Source: Actinomycetaceae bacterium
GTDB taxonomy: Bacteria; Actinomycetota; Actinomycetes; Actinomycetales; Actinomycetaceae
Assembly: GCA_028724905.1 (NCBI GenBank)
Contig: JAQYTG010000015.1
Span: 1 to 64,000 of the forward strand
DNA: 64,000 nt
Reading direction: 5' to 3'
Under the pieces are notes generated by a model. The model worked only from the letters and a program-made list of their open reading frames with translations. It was not told where the DNA came from and searched no databases. Every line of letters begins with the position of its first letter. Position 1 is the stretch's first letter. A program made the translations under genes and the position numbers. Below, piece after piece: positions 44,209 through 53,824 of this stretch.

Positions 44209-46298
44209 TCGTTCCATGCCTGCGCTTTCTCCCATACCTTCACAAATGCTTCGGCAGAAGCCATCAACTCTCGATTCCATTGATCGGCATCAGTGCCGGC
44301 CATCTGTGCAACGTCGGCCATCCAGTCTGCATACATACCGTAGTTGGCCACGCCATCTTTGTTCAGATCAAAACTACGCTCTCCGTACACGTGGTGATCA
44401 AACACGGCACCGTTGGGAGCTGTGAATGGGTATACGAGCGGGGAAGTGGAGGCATCTGTGCGTGCGCCTGGCAGCGGCCCGAGGCCACCCGCATCTGATC
44501 CAAAGCCATACGCCGTTAAAGTTGGGCCAACGGCTTCATGGTCGGCCCGCCATTCATCGAGGAACGTGGGCTCGGTGGGATAGGATTTCGTGGCTGAGAA
44601 TGTGTATCCCGCGAGATATCCGCCAGCACGCACGATCTGGCCGCGAATGTTGCGATCAGTCCACGAGTGGTTGGCCATCAGGCCAGAGTAGCCTTTGGAA
44701 CGAGCGAGATCCATCGTCTGCTGAGCAGTCTTGGCACTCATGTGCCCGAGGTTGATCACTATACCCCGTTTCATCATTCCAGTGAGCAGGTATGTGCCCA
44801 GATCGGTGAGCCCGCGGGCGTTGCATTTCTCGTCTGAACGGTAGATCGGCATGATTGTGGAATCTTTGCCCGTGAGTTTCTGCACGGCATCACGATACTT
44901 ATCGGAGTGTAGATCGAGAGGTAGATCTTCAAAAGGCGTGGTGCATTTCTCCAGCTCCCACCAGTGGCCTGCAGAGAGTAAGTTACCGCCGTTCATAATC
45001 ACGCCGGTGGCGCCTTTATCGAATCGCGTTCCGCCAAACGCATTATCAAATTTATGGATTGGGTGAATCGACATCACGCCCATCTCTTTGAGCTTATCGA
45101 GGCCAGAATCAATGGCTTCGGTAGAGCACTTGCCTTCGCGGCAGCCGAAAAGTTCAGAAACTTCCACAGTGAGGGTGACGGCGAGCTTGCCCTGTGCTGC
45201 CACTTCGCGCATTTGCTGCGGGCTAGTGACGATCCGGAACCAGCCCTTGCCTGTGCCTCCGCTGCGGGCATCAATATAATCTTGCATATTCAAAAGTTGT
45301 TTATATTGCTGGGCAATTTGATCCATTTCATCGCAGGAGGTGCCGATGCGCGGATAGATGGAGCAAATAATACGGTTGCCCACCAGCACTGCGTTCAGGC
45401 CGCGCAGGCCGGCTTGCCAGGCGCGCTCGACGGATTTGTAATACTGTGTTTGATGTAGCAACCGCGTGGCATTCGGCCATGTGGAGAACGTAGGCCAGCC
45501 ATCTTGTGGCCCCATGAATTGAGCACCGCCGAGCGCGGTATCGAATAGTGTGCCAGCTCCGTAGGAGTGATCGGTGCAATCTTGGAGAGCTTCTTCCACG
45601 CCACCAGGAGCAAATGGCTTTCCACACATCAAGCGCCCACCGAATGCCCAGGCAGAAATGGGGTGAACGTGAGCATCCATAGCTCCGTAAATTGTGCCGT
45701 CCGGATTCAGATTGGCGTGAGTGGAGGCTTTCACTAATCCGGTTTCAATCTCAGGCGGTTGGAAGCAGCCAGTGGCAGGTTTAAGGGTAAATGTGCCAGC
45801 TTTGTTGGCGCCCAGCTTGTCGAGGGCGGCTCTGCCTAGGCGCACGCCGTAGTTGGTGGCAGTGAGAGTGTAGCTACCTTCGGAGGGGGAGGCGAGAGTG
45901 AAGTCTGCGCGATCGCCGTAATAATCTCCAGGCCACACTGTATTGAAAACGTTGAGGAAAAGAATTTTGCCGCGAGTATCGTAAATGCGATATCGGCCTA
46001 GGGCGGTGGCCTCAAATTGCAAGGGCTCTCCCTCGGTGGCGTCCGTGGCGTACCCAACGTCATCGGTGCTGATGGCGCCGTAGCCATCGAGGTGAAGTGT
46101 GAGGCATTGGCCGTTGAGGGCATCTGGAGCGAGAGTGATATGTTCGCTGGCCGGCTGTGTGGCTGAGGTAGTTTGCTCTGCTGCAGGGGTAAAATCTTGT
46201 TCTGCTGTGGCTGGTTGCGCGTTAGCTGGAGCGGTTCCAGCGATTGCCGTGAAAAGTGTGGCAACTGCTGCTGTGATGCTCAGGGAGATACGTTTCAT
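44205..46298 (-). CDS. Secreted amidohydrolase-superfamily protein (membrane dipeptidase/M19-like)
   Basis: A 697-residue protein with a Sec signal peptide (1-27, ending PANA), an N-terminal beta-rich domain to about residue 185, then an amidohydrolase-type barrel. Metal-binding-like motifs are DAHVHP, SIHPIHKFDN, VINLGHMS, ANHSW and GFGSDAGG, in the order expected for the M19 dipeptidase group. There are several Cys residues and no anchor, so it should be released or loosely attached. GAGGAAA precedes the ATG. It starts a three-gene operon with the MFS and GH1 genes. The actual substrate is unknown; a dipeptide or an amide-linked glycoside is possible. Confidence 0.75.
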   Translation of the reverse strand: MKRISLSITAAVATLFTAIAGTAPANAQPATAEQDFTPAAEQTTSATQPASEHITLAPDALNGQCLTLHLDGYGAISTDDVGYATDATEGEPLQFEATALGRYRIYDTRGKILFLNVFNTVWPGDYYGDRADFTLASPSEGSYTLTATNYGVRLGRAALDKLGANKAGTFTLKPATGCFQPPEIETGLVKASTHANLNPDGTIYGAMDAHVHPISAWAFGGRLMCGKPFAPGGVEEALQDCTDHSYGAGTLFDTALGGAQFMGPQDGWPTFSTWPNATRLLHQTQYYKSVERAWQAGLRGLNAVLVGNRIICSIYPRIGTSCDEMDQIAQQYKQLLNMQDYIDARSGGTGKGWFRIVTSPQQMREVAAQGKLAVTLTVEVSELFGCREGKCSTEAIDSGLDKLKEMGVMSIHPIHKFDNAFGGTRFDKGATGVIMNGGNLLSAGHWWELEKCTTPFEDLPLDLHSDKYRDAVQKLTGKDSTIMPIYRSDEKCNARGLTDLGTYLLTGMMKRGIVINLGHMSAKTAQQTMDLARSKGYSGLMANHSWTDRNIRGQIVRAGGYLAGYTFSATKSYPTEPTFLDEWRADHEAVGPTLTAYGFGSDAGGLGPLPGARTDASTSPLVYPFTAPNGAVFDHHVYGERSFDLNKDGVANYGMYADWMADVAQMAGTDADQWNRELMASAEAFVKVWEKAQAWNE

Positions 46299-46572
46299 CG
46301 CGTTTCCTCGAGTGCGTATTGCGGTTCGGGAGCGTTCAGCATCATTGCTGGGTGCTCTGTGAGATAGCAGTTTACCGAGTTAATATCCGTAAATATCTGA
46401 ATTTGAAGAAAAAATTTTGAAAAGGAACTTGCAGACATCACCCCAGAAAAGGTGTGGGGAATGAATGTTTCGCTTTCTCCGTTCATGCTCTCTGAGAGCT
46501 GCGCAGGTACTCCTTGCGGCCTGATGCAGCGCTTATCGTGATCTTCGTGACTGATCCCGTGAAGGAGTTCCT

Positions 46573-47229
46573 ATGCGATTAACGATCACCCGTGGTGTCC
46601 ATGCGGCGCTCACAATTGCAACGCCCTCAACGACGCTCGTGATAGACCCAGGGTATTTTGGCTATCCCGAAAGTGTGGAGTGGGCGGATGCGGTACTCGT
46701 CACTCACGATCATTTCGACCACGTAGATCTACCCTCGCTCGCGGCGTCTGTTCGTCGTCACTCGCAGCTAAAGGTGTTTTCACCCACGCCGCTGGAGCTT
46801 GATGCCCCAGATTCAGAGGTCACGCTCGTGACGCAGGGGGATATTTTCACCGTGGGAGATCTGCCGGTGCAGACGGTGGGCGCAGAGCAAGCGGTAGCTA
46901 GTCTCGATGATCCGCCAATTGCAAATGTGGGCTATCTGATTGCTGGTACGATCTTGCATCCTGGGGATGCTCACCAGGATCTTGTGGGCGTCGATACGTT
47001 GGTGACGGCACTGGCCGCTCCGTGGCAAAACAACCCACAGCTTGAGGAACATTTGCGTCGGGTGCGCCCTAAGCGGGTGATGGGGATGCACGATGCCACG
47101 CTGAATGATCTGGGGCGTGATTTTGCTCAGAAGACGCTTGAAAAAATTGCGGCTAGCTACGGCGGGGAAGCGGTGGCGCTCAACGTCGGTGAGTCGATCA
47201 CGATCGAAAGGGCGGATGGTGTTGGCTAG
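46573..47229 (+). CDS. MBL-fold metallo-hydrolase (UlaG-like)
   Basis: A 218-residue soluble hydrolase with the metal motif VTHDHFDHVD and a second metal site around LHPGDAH and GMHDA. The N-terminus MRLTITRGVHAALTI and IDPGYFGYP are typical of the L-ascorbate-6-phosphate lactonase-like branch. AAGGAG lies eight bases before the ATG. It appears monocistronic and no substrate can be deduced. Confidence 0.9.
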   Translation: MRLTITRGVHAALTIATPSTTLVIDPGYFGYPESVEWADAVLVTHDHFDHVDLPSLAASVRRHSQLKVFSPTPLELDAPDSEVTLVTQGDIFTVGDLPVQTVGAEQAVASLDDPPIANVGYLIAGTILHPGDAHQDLVGVDTLVTALAAPWQNNPQLEEHLRRVRPKRVMGMHDATLNDLGRDFAQKTLEKIAASYGGEAVALNVGESITIERADGVG

Positions 47230-47521
47230 AACGAGGCGGTTCAAGCGTTGTGGCTGAGTGTATTGATCACGGGGGCATCGGTGACGCCACACGGCTGACT
47301 GGATGTTGGGGGCTAACACGCGCATAAAACTTGAAAGATGAAATTTTTACAAAAGCAGAAAAACGAAGTGGCCAAAACAAAGTAGCCAAAACAGGGCAGC
47401 GAAAATTAAGCGCCGAAAACGGCAGGGCAGCGAAAATTAAACAATGAAAATAAGGTAGCTAAAACGAAGCACCGAAGACTAAATAAAGTAGCTAAATCCA
47501 GGAAAGAGGGACGGGATTATT
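47230..47521. other. A-rich spacer with direct repeats
   Basis: About 290 bp. The 17-bp phrase agggcagcgaaaattaa occurs at 47393-47409 and 47424-47440 (period 31), amid many 'tagccaaaac'-like words. No gene is seen. The right end has GAGGGA, the ribosome site of the next gene. Confidence 0.6.
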
Positions 47522-48796
47522 ATGAAAGTAACTTCTGCGAAAGAGTTGGCAGCGGCCATTGAGGCCGGCGAACGGCATATTGAAGTACAGGGAACGATCA
47601 GCGGTTCGCCGTCTATCACTCTTCCCGAGGGAGCCACTCTCAGCGGCGGCAAACTGATTTTTACTGCCAAAGGGGTGCGCCTGACCAAAGACAACACTCT
47701 GCGGGATATCACTATCATCACCACCGACTATGAGGTGGCTATCTACAATGACACCTCCCTCCCTGATGCCGGTACTTTCCACTTCAACAACGTCACCACA
47801 GTGGGGCAGGTGTATATCGTGGCCGAAGGACATTTGAAGCGGGTGCGAGTGGAGGCAGACCAGGTATTTGTGCGTAGCGCGGATGTGCGTGGACGTGTAG
47901 AACAACCGCATGGCTACGGCGTGGATGTGCTCCAAGGCGGATTCACGCTGTGGAATCGCAACCCCGATCCGGCCTCGCTGTTCACAGCCACTTTGAGAGG
48001 AATCAACGTGGGGACGGATGAGACGCCGGTGCGTGGTTCGGGGGTATTCGTGGACGGCTACACCGACCGTGAGGGTAAACTCGCTGGTGGTAAATTTATG
48101 GCTGACCTCATCGAGACGGGCACTGTCGTCACTGATGGCGGAATCGCACAGGGCACGCCCGATAAAATCAGCGGCGGCGTATTCGTGCTGGGCGGGGCAA
48201 TCGTGGAGCGCGTGGAGAATAATGGAACGGTGACGACGCACGGGCCAAACGACATGGTGCTCGATCTGTGGGGACGCGTCTCGGCTTGGGTAGCTCATGA
48301 AGCCATCACCTCGACGGGCGCTTCGGGCATCGGGTTCGTGAATTTCGGAGATATGGGCGAGCTGGAGATCAACGCCCCGATCGTGACCAGTGGGCTTGGT
48401 GCTCGCGGTTTTAATGTGTATGACGGTACGGTGCGATCGGCGAAATTCCAGTCGATTACCACTCATGGCGATGGGGCTATTGGGATCCAGGTGTCGCAGC
48501 CGGTTGGCGCTATCGAAGTGAGCGGTGATGTGCGCACCACGGGCGCTGAAGGGCTGAGCTTGGTGAAAGGGGTGCAAGTGCCGCTTCGGGCGATTGGCAT
48601 CTCCATCAAGCCTGGTGGCGAGGTTGATAGGCTCACGATAGCGGGAGCAGTGGTGACGGAGGCCGACAATCTTGTGAGCTTTGAGGTGCTGGAGGGTGCT
48701 GCGGTGAAAGAGCTATCCATAGGCAGTGTCGAGGCGCATGGTGCCGGCTCGGTGACGACGAAGATCGAGGGTACGATCCCTGCGGGTGTGTTCTAA
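47522..48796 (+). CDS. Right-handed beta-helix (pectate-lyase-like) protein
   Basis: A 424-residue protein without a signal peptide. Successive turns have hydrophobic strands separated by Gly/Asn-rich bends (for example GTISGSPSITLPEGATLSGG, later GAVVTEADNLVSFEVLEGA), the pattern of a parallel beta-helix. No catalytic motif of pectate lyases is visible. GAGGGA precedes the ATG. The function is unknown; polysaccharide binding or a cytoplasmic scaffold are possibilities. Confidence 0.65.
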   Translation: MKVTSAKELAAAIEAGERHIEVQGTISGSPSITLPEGATLSGGKLIFTAKGVRLTKDNTLRDITIITTDYEVAIYNDTSLPDAGTFHFNNVTTVGQVYIVAEGHLKRVRVEADQVFVRSADVRGRVEQPHGYGVDVLQGGFTLWNRNPDPASLFTATLRGINVGTDETPVRGSGVFVDGYTDREGKLAGGKFMADLIETGTVVTDGGIAQGTPDKISGGVFVLGGAIVERVENNGTVTTHGPNDMVLDLWGRVSAWVAHEAITSTGASGIGFVNFGDMGELEINAPIVTSGLGARGFNVYDGTVRSAKFQSITTHGDGAIGIQVSQPVGAIEVSGDVRTTGAEGLSLVKGVQVPLRAIGISIKPGGEVDRLTIAGAVVTEADNLVSFEVLEGAAVKELSIGSVEAHGAGSVTTKIEGTIPAGVF

Positions 48797-48866
48797 GCCT
48801 GCGAGCTTGCTCTGCGACGAGTGTGGTGGCGACGAAGAACAGCCTGCGGGTGTGTTCTAAGCCTGC
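48779..48866 (+). repeat. Direct repeat duplicating the 3' end of the beta-helix gene
   Basis: cctgcgggtgtgttctaagc, which includes the last codons and the stop, occurs at 48779-48798 and again at 48843-48862 (period 64); the match continues for several more bases and weaker similarity extends on both sides. It indicates a duplication of about 64 bp that left a relic copy just downstream of the gene. Confidence 0.75.
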
Positions 48867-49166
48867 TAGCTAGCTCTGACTGAGCTAGTGCTGGATATAT
48901 GAGCGTTCGATCATCTTGGTTCATTCGGGGCTGGTATTGTCGGTCAGCTTAGCTCGTTTGGGGTTGGGATTGCCGGTCGACTAATTTGTCGGTGAGGCTG
49001 ATAGTGGTCAGAGCGTCGTCTTAGGGGGGCTGATAATAGCGGTCAAGCTGGTCAGGCTGGTCAGGCTGGTCAGGCCAATTCTATTCATGCAGGCTACGCC
49101 CCAAGTTGATCAAATCGGTCTGGTCGATAGTATCAATTCCTGCGATGATGCATTAGTATAAACGGC
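48797..49166. other. Spacer upstream of RAYT gene
   Basis: About 370 bp with the relic copy described above, and four tandem 9-bp units of 'ggtcaggct' at 49041-49076. No gene is seen. TAGTAT at 49154-49159 may be the -10 box of the next gene. No clear REP-type palindrome was found. Confidence 0.5.
49041..49076. repeat. Four 9-bp tandem repeats
   Basis: ggtcaagct, ggtcaggct, ggtcaggct and ggtcaggcc lie head to tail, 90 bp before the RAYT start. It is a simple-sequence array of a kind prone to copy-number change. Confidence 0.8.
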
Positions 49167-49955
49167 ATGAGTGGGCATTATCGGGAATATAGTGAGTCGG
49201 GCATCTATCACGTGATGACGCGCGGCGTGGGCGAACAGCCGTTGATCTTCGAGAGTGACGACGACGTGCGGGCTTTCCTCAAGATCTTGCGGTGGGCGTT
49301 GGAGCACTATAGCGGTGAACTTTACGCGTATTGTCTTATGCTCGATCATCTACATCTGCTCGTGAAGTCTGGCGAGGATAGGCCGAGTAAATTTATGCAG
49401 AAACTGCAAGAGCTCTACACTCGCCATTTTAATAATCAACACAAGCGGGAGGGGAGCCTATTTCAGCCGCGTTTTCGCTCGAAAGCGGTTGATGACGACA
49501 AATACTTCCTGAGCGTTCTGCGCTACATTTTGACGAATCCTGAAGAGGCTGGCGTTGCCCCTCACGATCAGTACCCGTGGAGCAGCTACCGCGAGTACGT
49601 TACGCCAGATACGGTGGTGCCAGCGCTGCGCGTCACTCATACGGATTTTGCGCAAAGTTTCTTTAAGGATGTAGATGCTTTTGCGGCGTTTATTGCGGAT
49701 TGGCGGTCACACGAGCAAAGCGGTGGCCGCAAAAGTTACTTGCGCTATCGGCAAGCAATTCGTGTATCTGATGCGGATGCAGTGCAGATCATCAAAGATG
49801 TGCTGGAGGTGACGTCGCCTACTGAGGTAGCGACGTTTGCCAAGACTGTGCGTGAAGAGGCGTTGCGCACGCTGTATCGACATGGGATGCCGGCGAAGCA
49901 GATGAGCCGGCTTACGGGGATCAGTATTGCGACGGTGTATCGCGCTCAGCGTTAG
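49167..49955 (+). CDS. REP-associated-tyrosine-transposase-like Y1 HUH protein
   Basis: A 262-residue single-strand DNA nuclease of the IS200/RAYT group. It has the start YREYSESGIYHVMTRG, the HUH pair in LDHLHLLVK, and the catalytic-Tyr region ELYTRHFNNQHKREGSLFQPRF. A C-terminal helix-turn-helix (about 205-262, ending RLTGISIATVYRAQR) resembles a DnaA- or resolvase-like DNA-binding tail. There is no Shine-Dalgarno; TAGTAT ends seven bases before the ATG, so it may be leaderless. No inverted or REP-like ends flank it, so it looks like a domesticated single-copy gene rather than an active insertion sequence. Confidence 0.88.
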   Translation: MSGHYREYSESGIYHVMTRGVGEQPLIFESDDDVRAFLKILRWALEHYSGELYAYCLMLDHLHLLVKSGEDRPSKFMQKLQELYTRHFNNQHKREGSLFQPRFRSKAVDDDKYFLSVLRYILTNPEEAGVAPHDQYPWSSYREYVTPDTVVPALRVTHTDFAQSFFKDVDAFAAFIADWRSHEQSGGRKSYLRYRQAIRVSDADAVQIIKDVLEVTSPTEVATFAKTVREEALRTLYRHGMPAKQMSRLTGISIATVYRAQR

Positions 49956-50150
49956 CGGGCACTGCATTTACTCCTCGAGTAGATGAGCAAGCAGCTTGCT
50001 GGCTTCACTCAGCATCTAGGTCTAAAGTCTGATTTTTATGGGCGCAGGAGTGTCGGCGTCTAAAAATCCTTGCCAGGAATAAGAGAAAGGGGTAGTGCGT
50101 TGTGTGCTGCATAAGGGACGAAATACCTACGATGATGTAAAGGAGTAATG

Positions 50151-51071
50151 ATGTCCTCAGCAATCAACAACGTCACAGTACTTGGTACGGGTGTACTTGG
50201 CTCACAGATCATTATGCAAAATGCGTGGGCGGGAAAGAATGTGGTGGCCTACGACATCAGTGATGATATTCTTGAAAAACTTCCCGAGCGGTGGGAGTGG
50301 ATTCGCGGGCATTACCTGCGCGATATTGAAGGCTATAGCGACGAGAAGTTCAAGGAAGCGATCACTCGGATTTCGACGTCAAGCAACCTCAAAGAGGCAG
50401 TCTCTCAGGCCGACCTTGTGATTGAGGCCGTGCCGGAAATTCTCGATCTGAAGAAGCAGGTGTGGGCTGAGGTGAATGAGGCAGCGCCCGAGCATACCAT
50501 CTTTGCCACGAATACGTCGTCACTGCGCCCGTCGGATTTTATGGAGGCTACGGGGCGCCCTGAGAAATTCACGACTCTGCACTTCGCTAACCTGGTGTGG
50601 CGCAACAATACCGGCGAAGTGATGCGCACCCCAAAGACATCTGATGAAACGTTCCAGGCGGTGCTTGATTTTGCTGAGTCGATCAATCTGGTGCCAATTC
50701 CGATCCAGAAAGAAGTGCCAGGATATTTACTCAATTCGCTGCTCATCCCGTTCCTCAATGCGGCAGCTGATCTGTGGGTTAATGGCTATGCTTCTCCGCA
50801 GGATATCGACAATACCTGGCACGTGGCCACAAAGTCGGTGAAGTCTCCATTTGAGATGTACGACGTGGTGGGTTTCAATGTGGCGTACAACATCAATAGA
50901 GGACGAATGGGTGAAGAAGAAGGTTCGTTTGCTTGGCTGCTCAAACGTCAGATTGATAAGGGCGTGACGGGGTTTGCCACCGGCAAGGGTTTCTATATTT
51001 ATGACGACGAAGGCAATATCACAGGGCCGAATCCCGAGATGGTCTCACCCGAAGCTGCTGCCCGCGCCTGA
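50151..51071 (+). CDS. 3-hydroxyacyl-CoA dehydrogenase (short form)
   Basis: A 306-residue NAD-dependent dehydrogenase of the 3-hydroxybutyryl-CoA type, with NAD loop VTVLGTGVLGSQI, catalytic region TNTSSLRPSDFMEATGRPEKFTTLHF split by usual motifs, and C-terminal domain with VPGYLLNSLLIPFLNAAADL. AGGAG at 50141-50145 is five bases before this ATG; an ATG one codon upstream is too close. It stands alone, so fatty acid oxidation versus butyrate-type metabolism cannot be decided. Confidence 0.9.
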   Translation: MSSAINNVTVLGTGVLGSQIIMQNAWAGKNVVAYDISDDILEKLPERWEWIRGHYLRDIEGYSDEKFKEAITRISTSSNLKEAVSQADLVIEAVPEILDLKKQVWAEVNEAAPEHTIFATNTSSLRPSDFMEATGRPEKFTTLHFANLVWRNNTGEVMRTPKTSDETFQAVLDFAESINLVPIPIQKEVPGYLLNSLLIPFLNAAADLWVNGYASPQDIDNTWHVATKSVKSPFEMYDVVGFNVAYNINRGRMGEEEGSFAWLLKRQIDKGVTGFATGKGFYIYDDEGNITGPNPEMVSPEAAARA

Positions 51072-51328
51072 GTAGACGGTGCACATCCAGCCAGTGGTTT
51101 GACCTTCGGGTGAAGTTAGCGCTCACCCAGTTTGCTCAGTCAGCCGCTTGGTTTGCTCAGTCAGCCGCTCGCTAGCGAGGCGGCCAGCCGATCAGTAATT
51201 TCCCCTGGTGGAACTGGCCGTCCTTGGTGGAGCTGACTGTCGCCTTGGTGGAATTAGCCAGCAGACAGCATCACCGTATAGCGGAATTGACCGGTTGGAC
51301 ATATCGAGTAAGCGCGAGTATTGCTTGA
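51072..51328. repeat. Spacer with 21-bp tandem duplication
   Basis: tttgctcagtcagccgctngn occurs twice in tandem (51131-51151 and 51152-51172). 'ttggtggaactggcc'-type repeats follow at 51200-51260. There is no gene. Confidence 0.65.
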
Positions 51329-52020
51329 TTAGCTGGTAGTATCGAGCAGGCAGGATTGCCCGCGTGTCGGGATTGAAGATGGCACTGCCAACGGCATTGG
51401 CGATGTGATCATCACGCCGTCGAGAGTCTTGAGTTTTTTGATCGCGGCTAGCAGTTCATCCCACGATTGTGGAGGATTTTGGATACCCGCTTTTTGGAAA
51501 AGATCTTTGTTGTATATAAAGCTGCGGATGCCCGCATACCAGGGCATACCGTATAGTTTTCCATCCAGTGTTCCGGCATCTATCAAGCCGGTGACGAGGT
51601 TATCTTTCGTGTCTCCCACTTTCTCAGTGAGGTCAACGAGAGCTCCAAGATCAGCAAACTCTGGCGTCCATGTGGTTCCAATTTCGGCCACGTCGGGAGT
51701 CGTTTCTCCAGCTATCGCCGTAACGAACTTATCGTGAGCACTAGCCCACGGCTGGAGCTGAACGTCCAGATCGGCACCGGTTTTGCCTTGAATTTTTCTT
51801 TTAGCGTTGCGATGTAGGCATCTGATGAGGCGTTCGTTCCCTCCATAATCCACAGTGAGAGTGTCTTTCCCTCGCCGGAGACTTTCCCTGGATTTTCTGC
51901 TGCACCTCCTGCATTCCCTTGGGGCTCACCGGAGCAAGCCCCAAGAAGAGCTACGCTTGTGGCAATCGCTATTGCTTTAATAAATTTCGACGCGCGTATA
52001 TGTCCTCCCAAAAGCGCCAT
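51329..52020 (-). pseudogene. Decayed sugar ABC-transporter substrate-binding lipoprotein
   Basis: The N-terminus has a lipoprotein signal (IAIATSVALLGAC with lipobox Cys) and the start of an extracellular solute-binding domain (KTLSLWIMEGTN). The frame shifts by one base near 51770-51790, where KEKFKA continues in another frame as GKTGADLDVQLQPWASAHDK, followed by PDVAEIGTTW and YGMPWYAGIRSFIYNKDLF. It then loses similarity after about residue 190 and ends, so more than half of the protein is missing. No permease or ATPase genes are adjacent. The remnant cannot give a working transporter. Confidence 0.8.
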
Positions 52021-52212
52021 TGCTTTCAGCCAAATTTTTATTTGTGATGGATCTTTTTGTGGTGAACCTCGTTGTGTGCATGTCTGTGTATGAAATTTTT
52101 TTTCACGTAAGAGATTAAAGCTCGAATTTATCGCCATAGTGGGAGGTGGTCAAGGAGTGGCTCTCTTTAGATAAGGACTGCCAGATTAGCGAGAGCCCAG
52201 CCGACCTGCCAA

Positions 52213-52860
52213 CTAGCCAACCAAGCCGGTCTCGTGGGCGATGATGACTAGCTGCACGCGATCTCGCGCACCGAGTTTCAAGAGAAGATGGCTGATGTGC
52301 GTTTTTAAAGTGCTACGAGAAATATAGAGTCTTTTCTCAATCTCGGAATTCCTTAAGCCTTTTCCAATAAGGGTGAGCACCTCCCGCTCACGCGCGGTAA
52401 TGACGTCAAGGGTCGATGACGATGGGCGAAGAGGAGCGTTCAAGGAGCGCTTGATGACGGATGCGAGCACCGACGGAGCGAGGATTTGTTCTCCCTGTGC
52501 TAGTGATTGTATGGCACTGTGAAGAATGGCAGGATCGCAGTCTTTGAGGAGAAAGCCAGAAGCTCCCGCGCGCAATGCCCCGAATATATACTCGTCAAGT
52601 TCAAACATCGTTAGTACGCAAATACGCACATCGGCGAGGGAAGCGTCGGAGGCAATGTACTCAGTAGCTTTAATCCCATCCATAATGGGCATCCGAATAT
52701 CCATGAGCATGACGTCAGGGCGTAGCTCCCGCGCGAGCGATACGGCGTCTACTCCGTTGGATGCTTCCCCCACAACTTCCACATCATGCATAGCATTCAT
52801 CAGAGTTATGAGACTCTCACGAACGAGTTTGTGGTCTTCGGCAATGGCGACTCTAATCAT
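52213..52860 (-). CDS. NarL/LuxR-type response regulator
   Basis: A standard 215-residue regulator: receiver domain with IAEDH, phospho-acceptor Asp54 (MLMDIRMP) and Lys in GFLLKD; LuxR-type HTH with ITAREREVLTLIGKGLRNSEI. Its ATG overlaps the kinase stop by eight bases. Unlike the regulator at 32803-33699, it has no insert. It probably controls the divergent ABC genes at 53825-55940. A longer frame to 52947 would run well into the kinase gene. Confidence 0.93.
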   Translation of the reverse strand: MIRVAIAEDHKLVRESLITLMNAMHDVEVVGEASNGVDAVSLARELRPDVMLMDIRMPIMDGIKATEYIASDASLADVRICVLTMFELDEYIFGALRAGASGFLLKDCDPAILHSAIQSLAQGEQILAPSVLASVIKRSLNAPLRPSSSTLDVITAREREVLTLIGKGLRNSEIEKRLYISRSTLKTHISHLLLKLGARDRVQLVIIAHETGLVG

Positions 52861-53725
52861 GCGGATCTCCGCTGGGGATAGCTGCCTGGACGTAGTAGCC
52901 AGGGGAGAGCGGGCCGTGAGATAACTTTCCACCCATGCTAGCCACAAGCTCGGCTAGTAGCGCTAAGCCAGCTCCAGAGCTAGGGGGAGATTCCCAACGT
53001 GAACGAGGCCCATCGTCACGGACGCAGACGCGGATCATGCCGTCACTAGATGTAATGTGACACTGGACGTGAGTGGGGCCGGCGTGCTGCGTGACGTTAG
53101 TGAGAGCCTCGCGTACAACCTGGTAGACCAGCAGCTCAGTAGCTTCATTCACCCTTAGATCTAAGCCGGAGGAATCAATCTGCAGCCCAGATTCGCGGTA
53201 GTCGGCAATGAGCTGAGCGATGTCAGCTATGGTGGCGGCGGGCTGCAGTGGAGCGGCAGTTCCTCCCTCGCGCAAAACAGTTAAAATTTTGCGCAGCCCA
53301 TTCGTTGCCTCCTCGCTCAGCTTTGCAATATCTCGCAGGGCCTGCTGCTGGATTTCTGGAGAATCTGTGATGTCCGCAGCTCGGGCAGAGAGCGTAATTG
53401 CTCCTAGACCGTGGCTCAGCAGATCGTGAAGCTCGCGGGCAATGGTAAGGCGATCATGCAAAATGCTATAGCGTGCTTCGGCGGCTGCCACATCTGTGTG
53501 CGCTTCTCGACGGGATCTCATGGCTTTATACCCAAACCACAGCGCCAGAAACGCCAGAAAAACCACGCTGCCTTGCAAAATGATTCCCGCTGTGTTCGTG
53601 CGGGTCTCTACACCTACCGTCATCAGTAAAAAAGTAATCGCGCAGGCGAGCATCCCCGCCCAGAGCCAGTACCGCCACGGCGATTCATAGCGGCTCGGTT
53701 CATAGTGGCCACGTCCAATGTGCAT
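52853..53725 (-). CDS. Sensor histidine kinase (DesK/NarL type)
   Basis: A 290-residue membrane kinase with two membrane helices (about 19-38 and 48-66), a HisKA_3 helix with ARELHDLLSHG (His100), and an ATPase domain with VVREALTNVTQHA and RDDGP plus GAGLALLAELVASMGG. A -10-like TAGACT (53732-53737, minus) ends six bases before the ATG, so the message may be leaderless. It pairs with the response regulator downstream. Confidence 0.92.
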   Translation of the reverse strand: MHIGRGHYEPSRYESPWRYWLWAGMLACAITFLLMTVGVETRTNTAGIILQGSVVFLAFLALWFGYKAMRSRREAHTDVAAAEARYSILHDRLTIARELHDLLSHGLGAITLSARAADITDSPEIQQQALRDIAKLSEEATNGLRKILTVLREGGTAAPLQPAATIADIAQLIADYRESGLQIDSSGLDLRVNEATELLVYQVVREALTNVTQHAGPTHVQCHITSSDGMIRVCVRDDGPRSRWESPPSSGAGLALLAELVASMGGKLSHGPLSPGYYVQAAIPSGDPHD

Positions 53726-53824
53726 GGGCTTAGTCTATCGAGGTGCCTGCTCCTAGGAATCAGCCCACGGGCCGAGGATAGCAAGCTGATGTGCTAGCGG
53801 AGCTCCTCTCTCATACTGCTGTGT

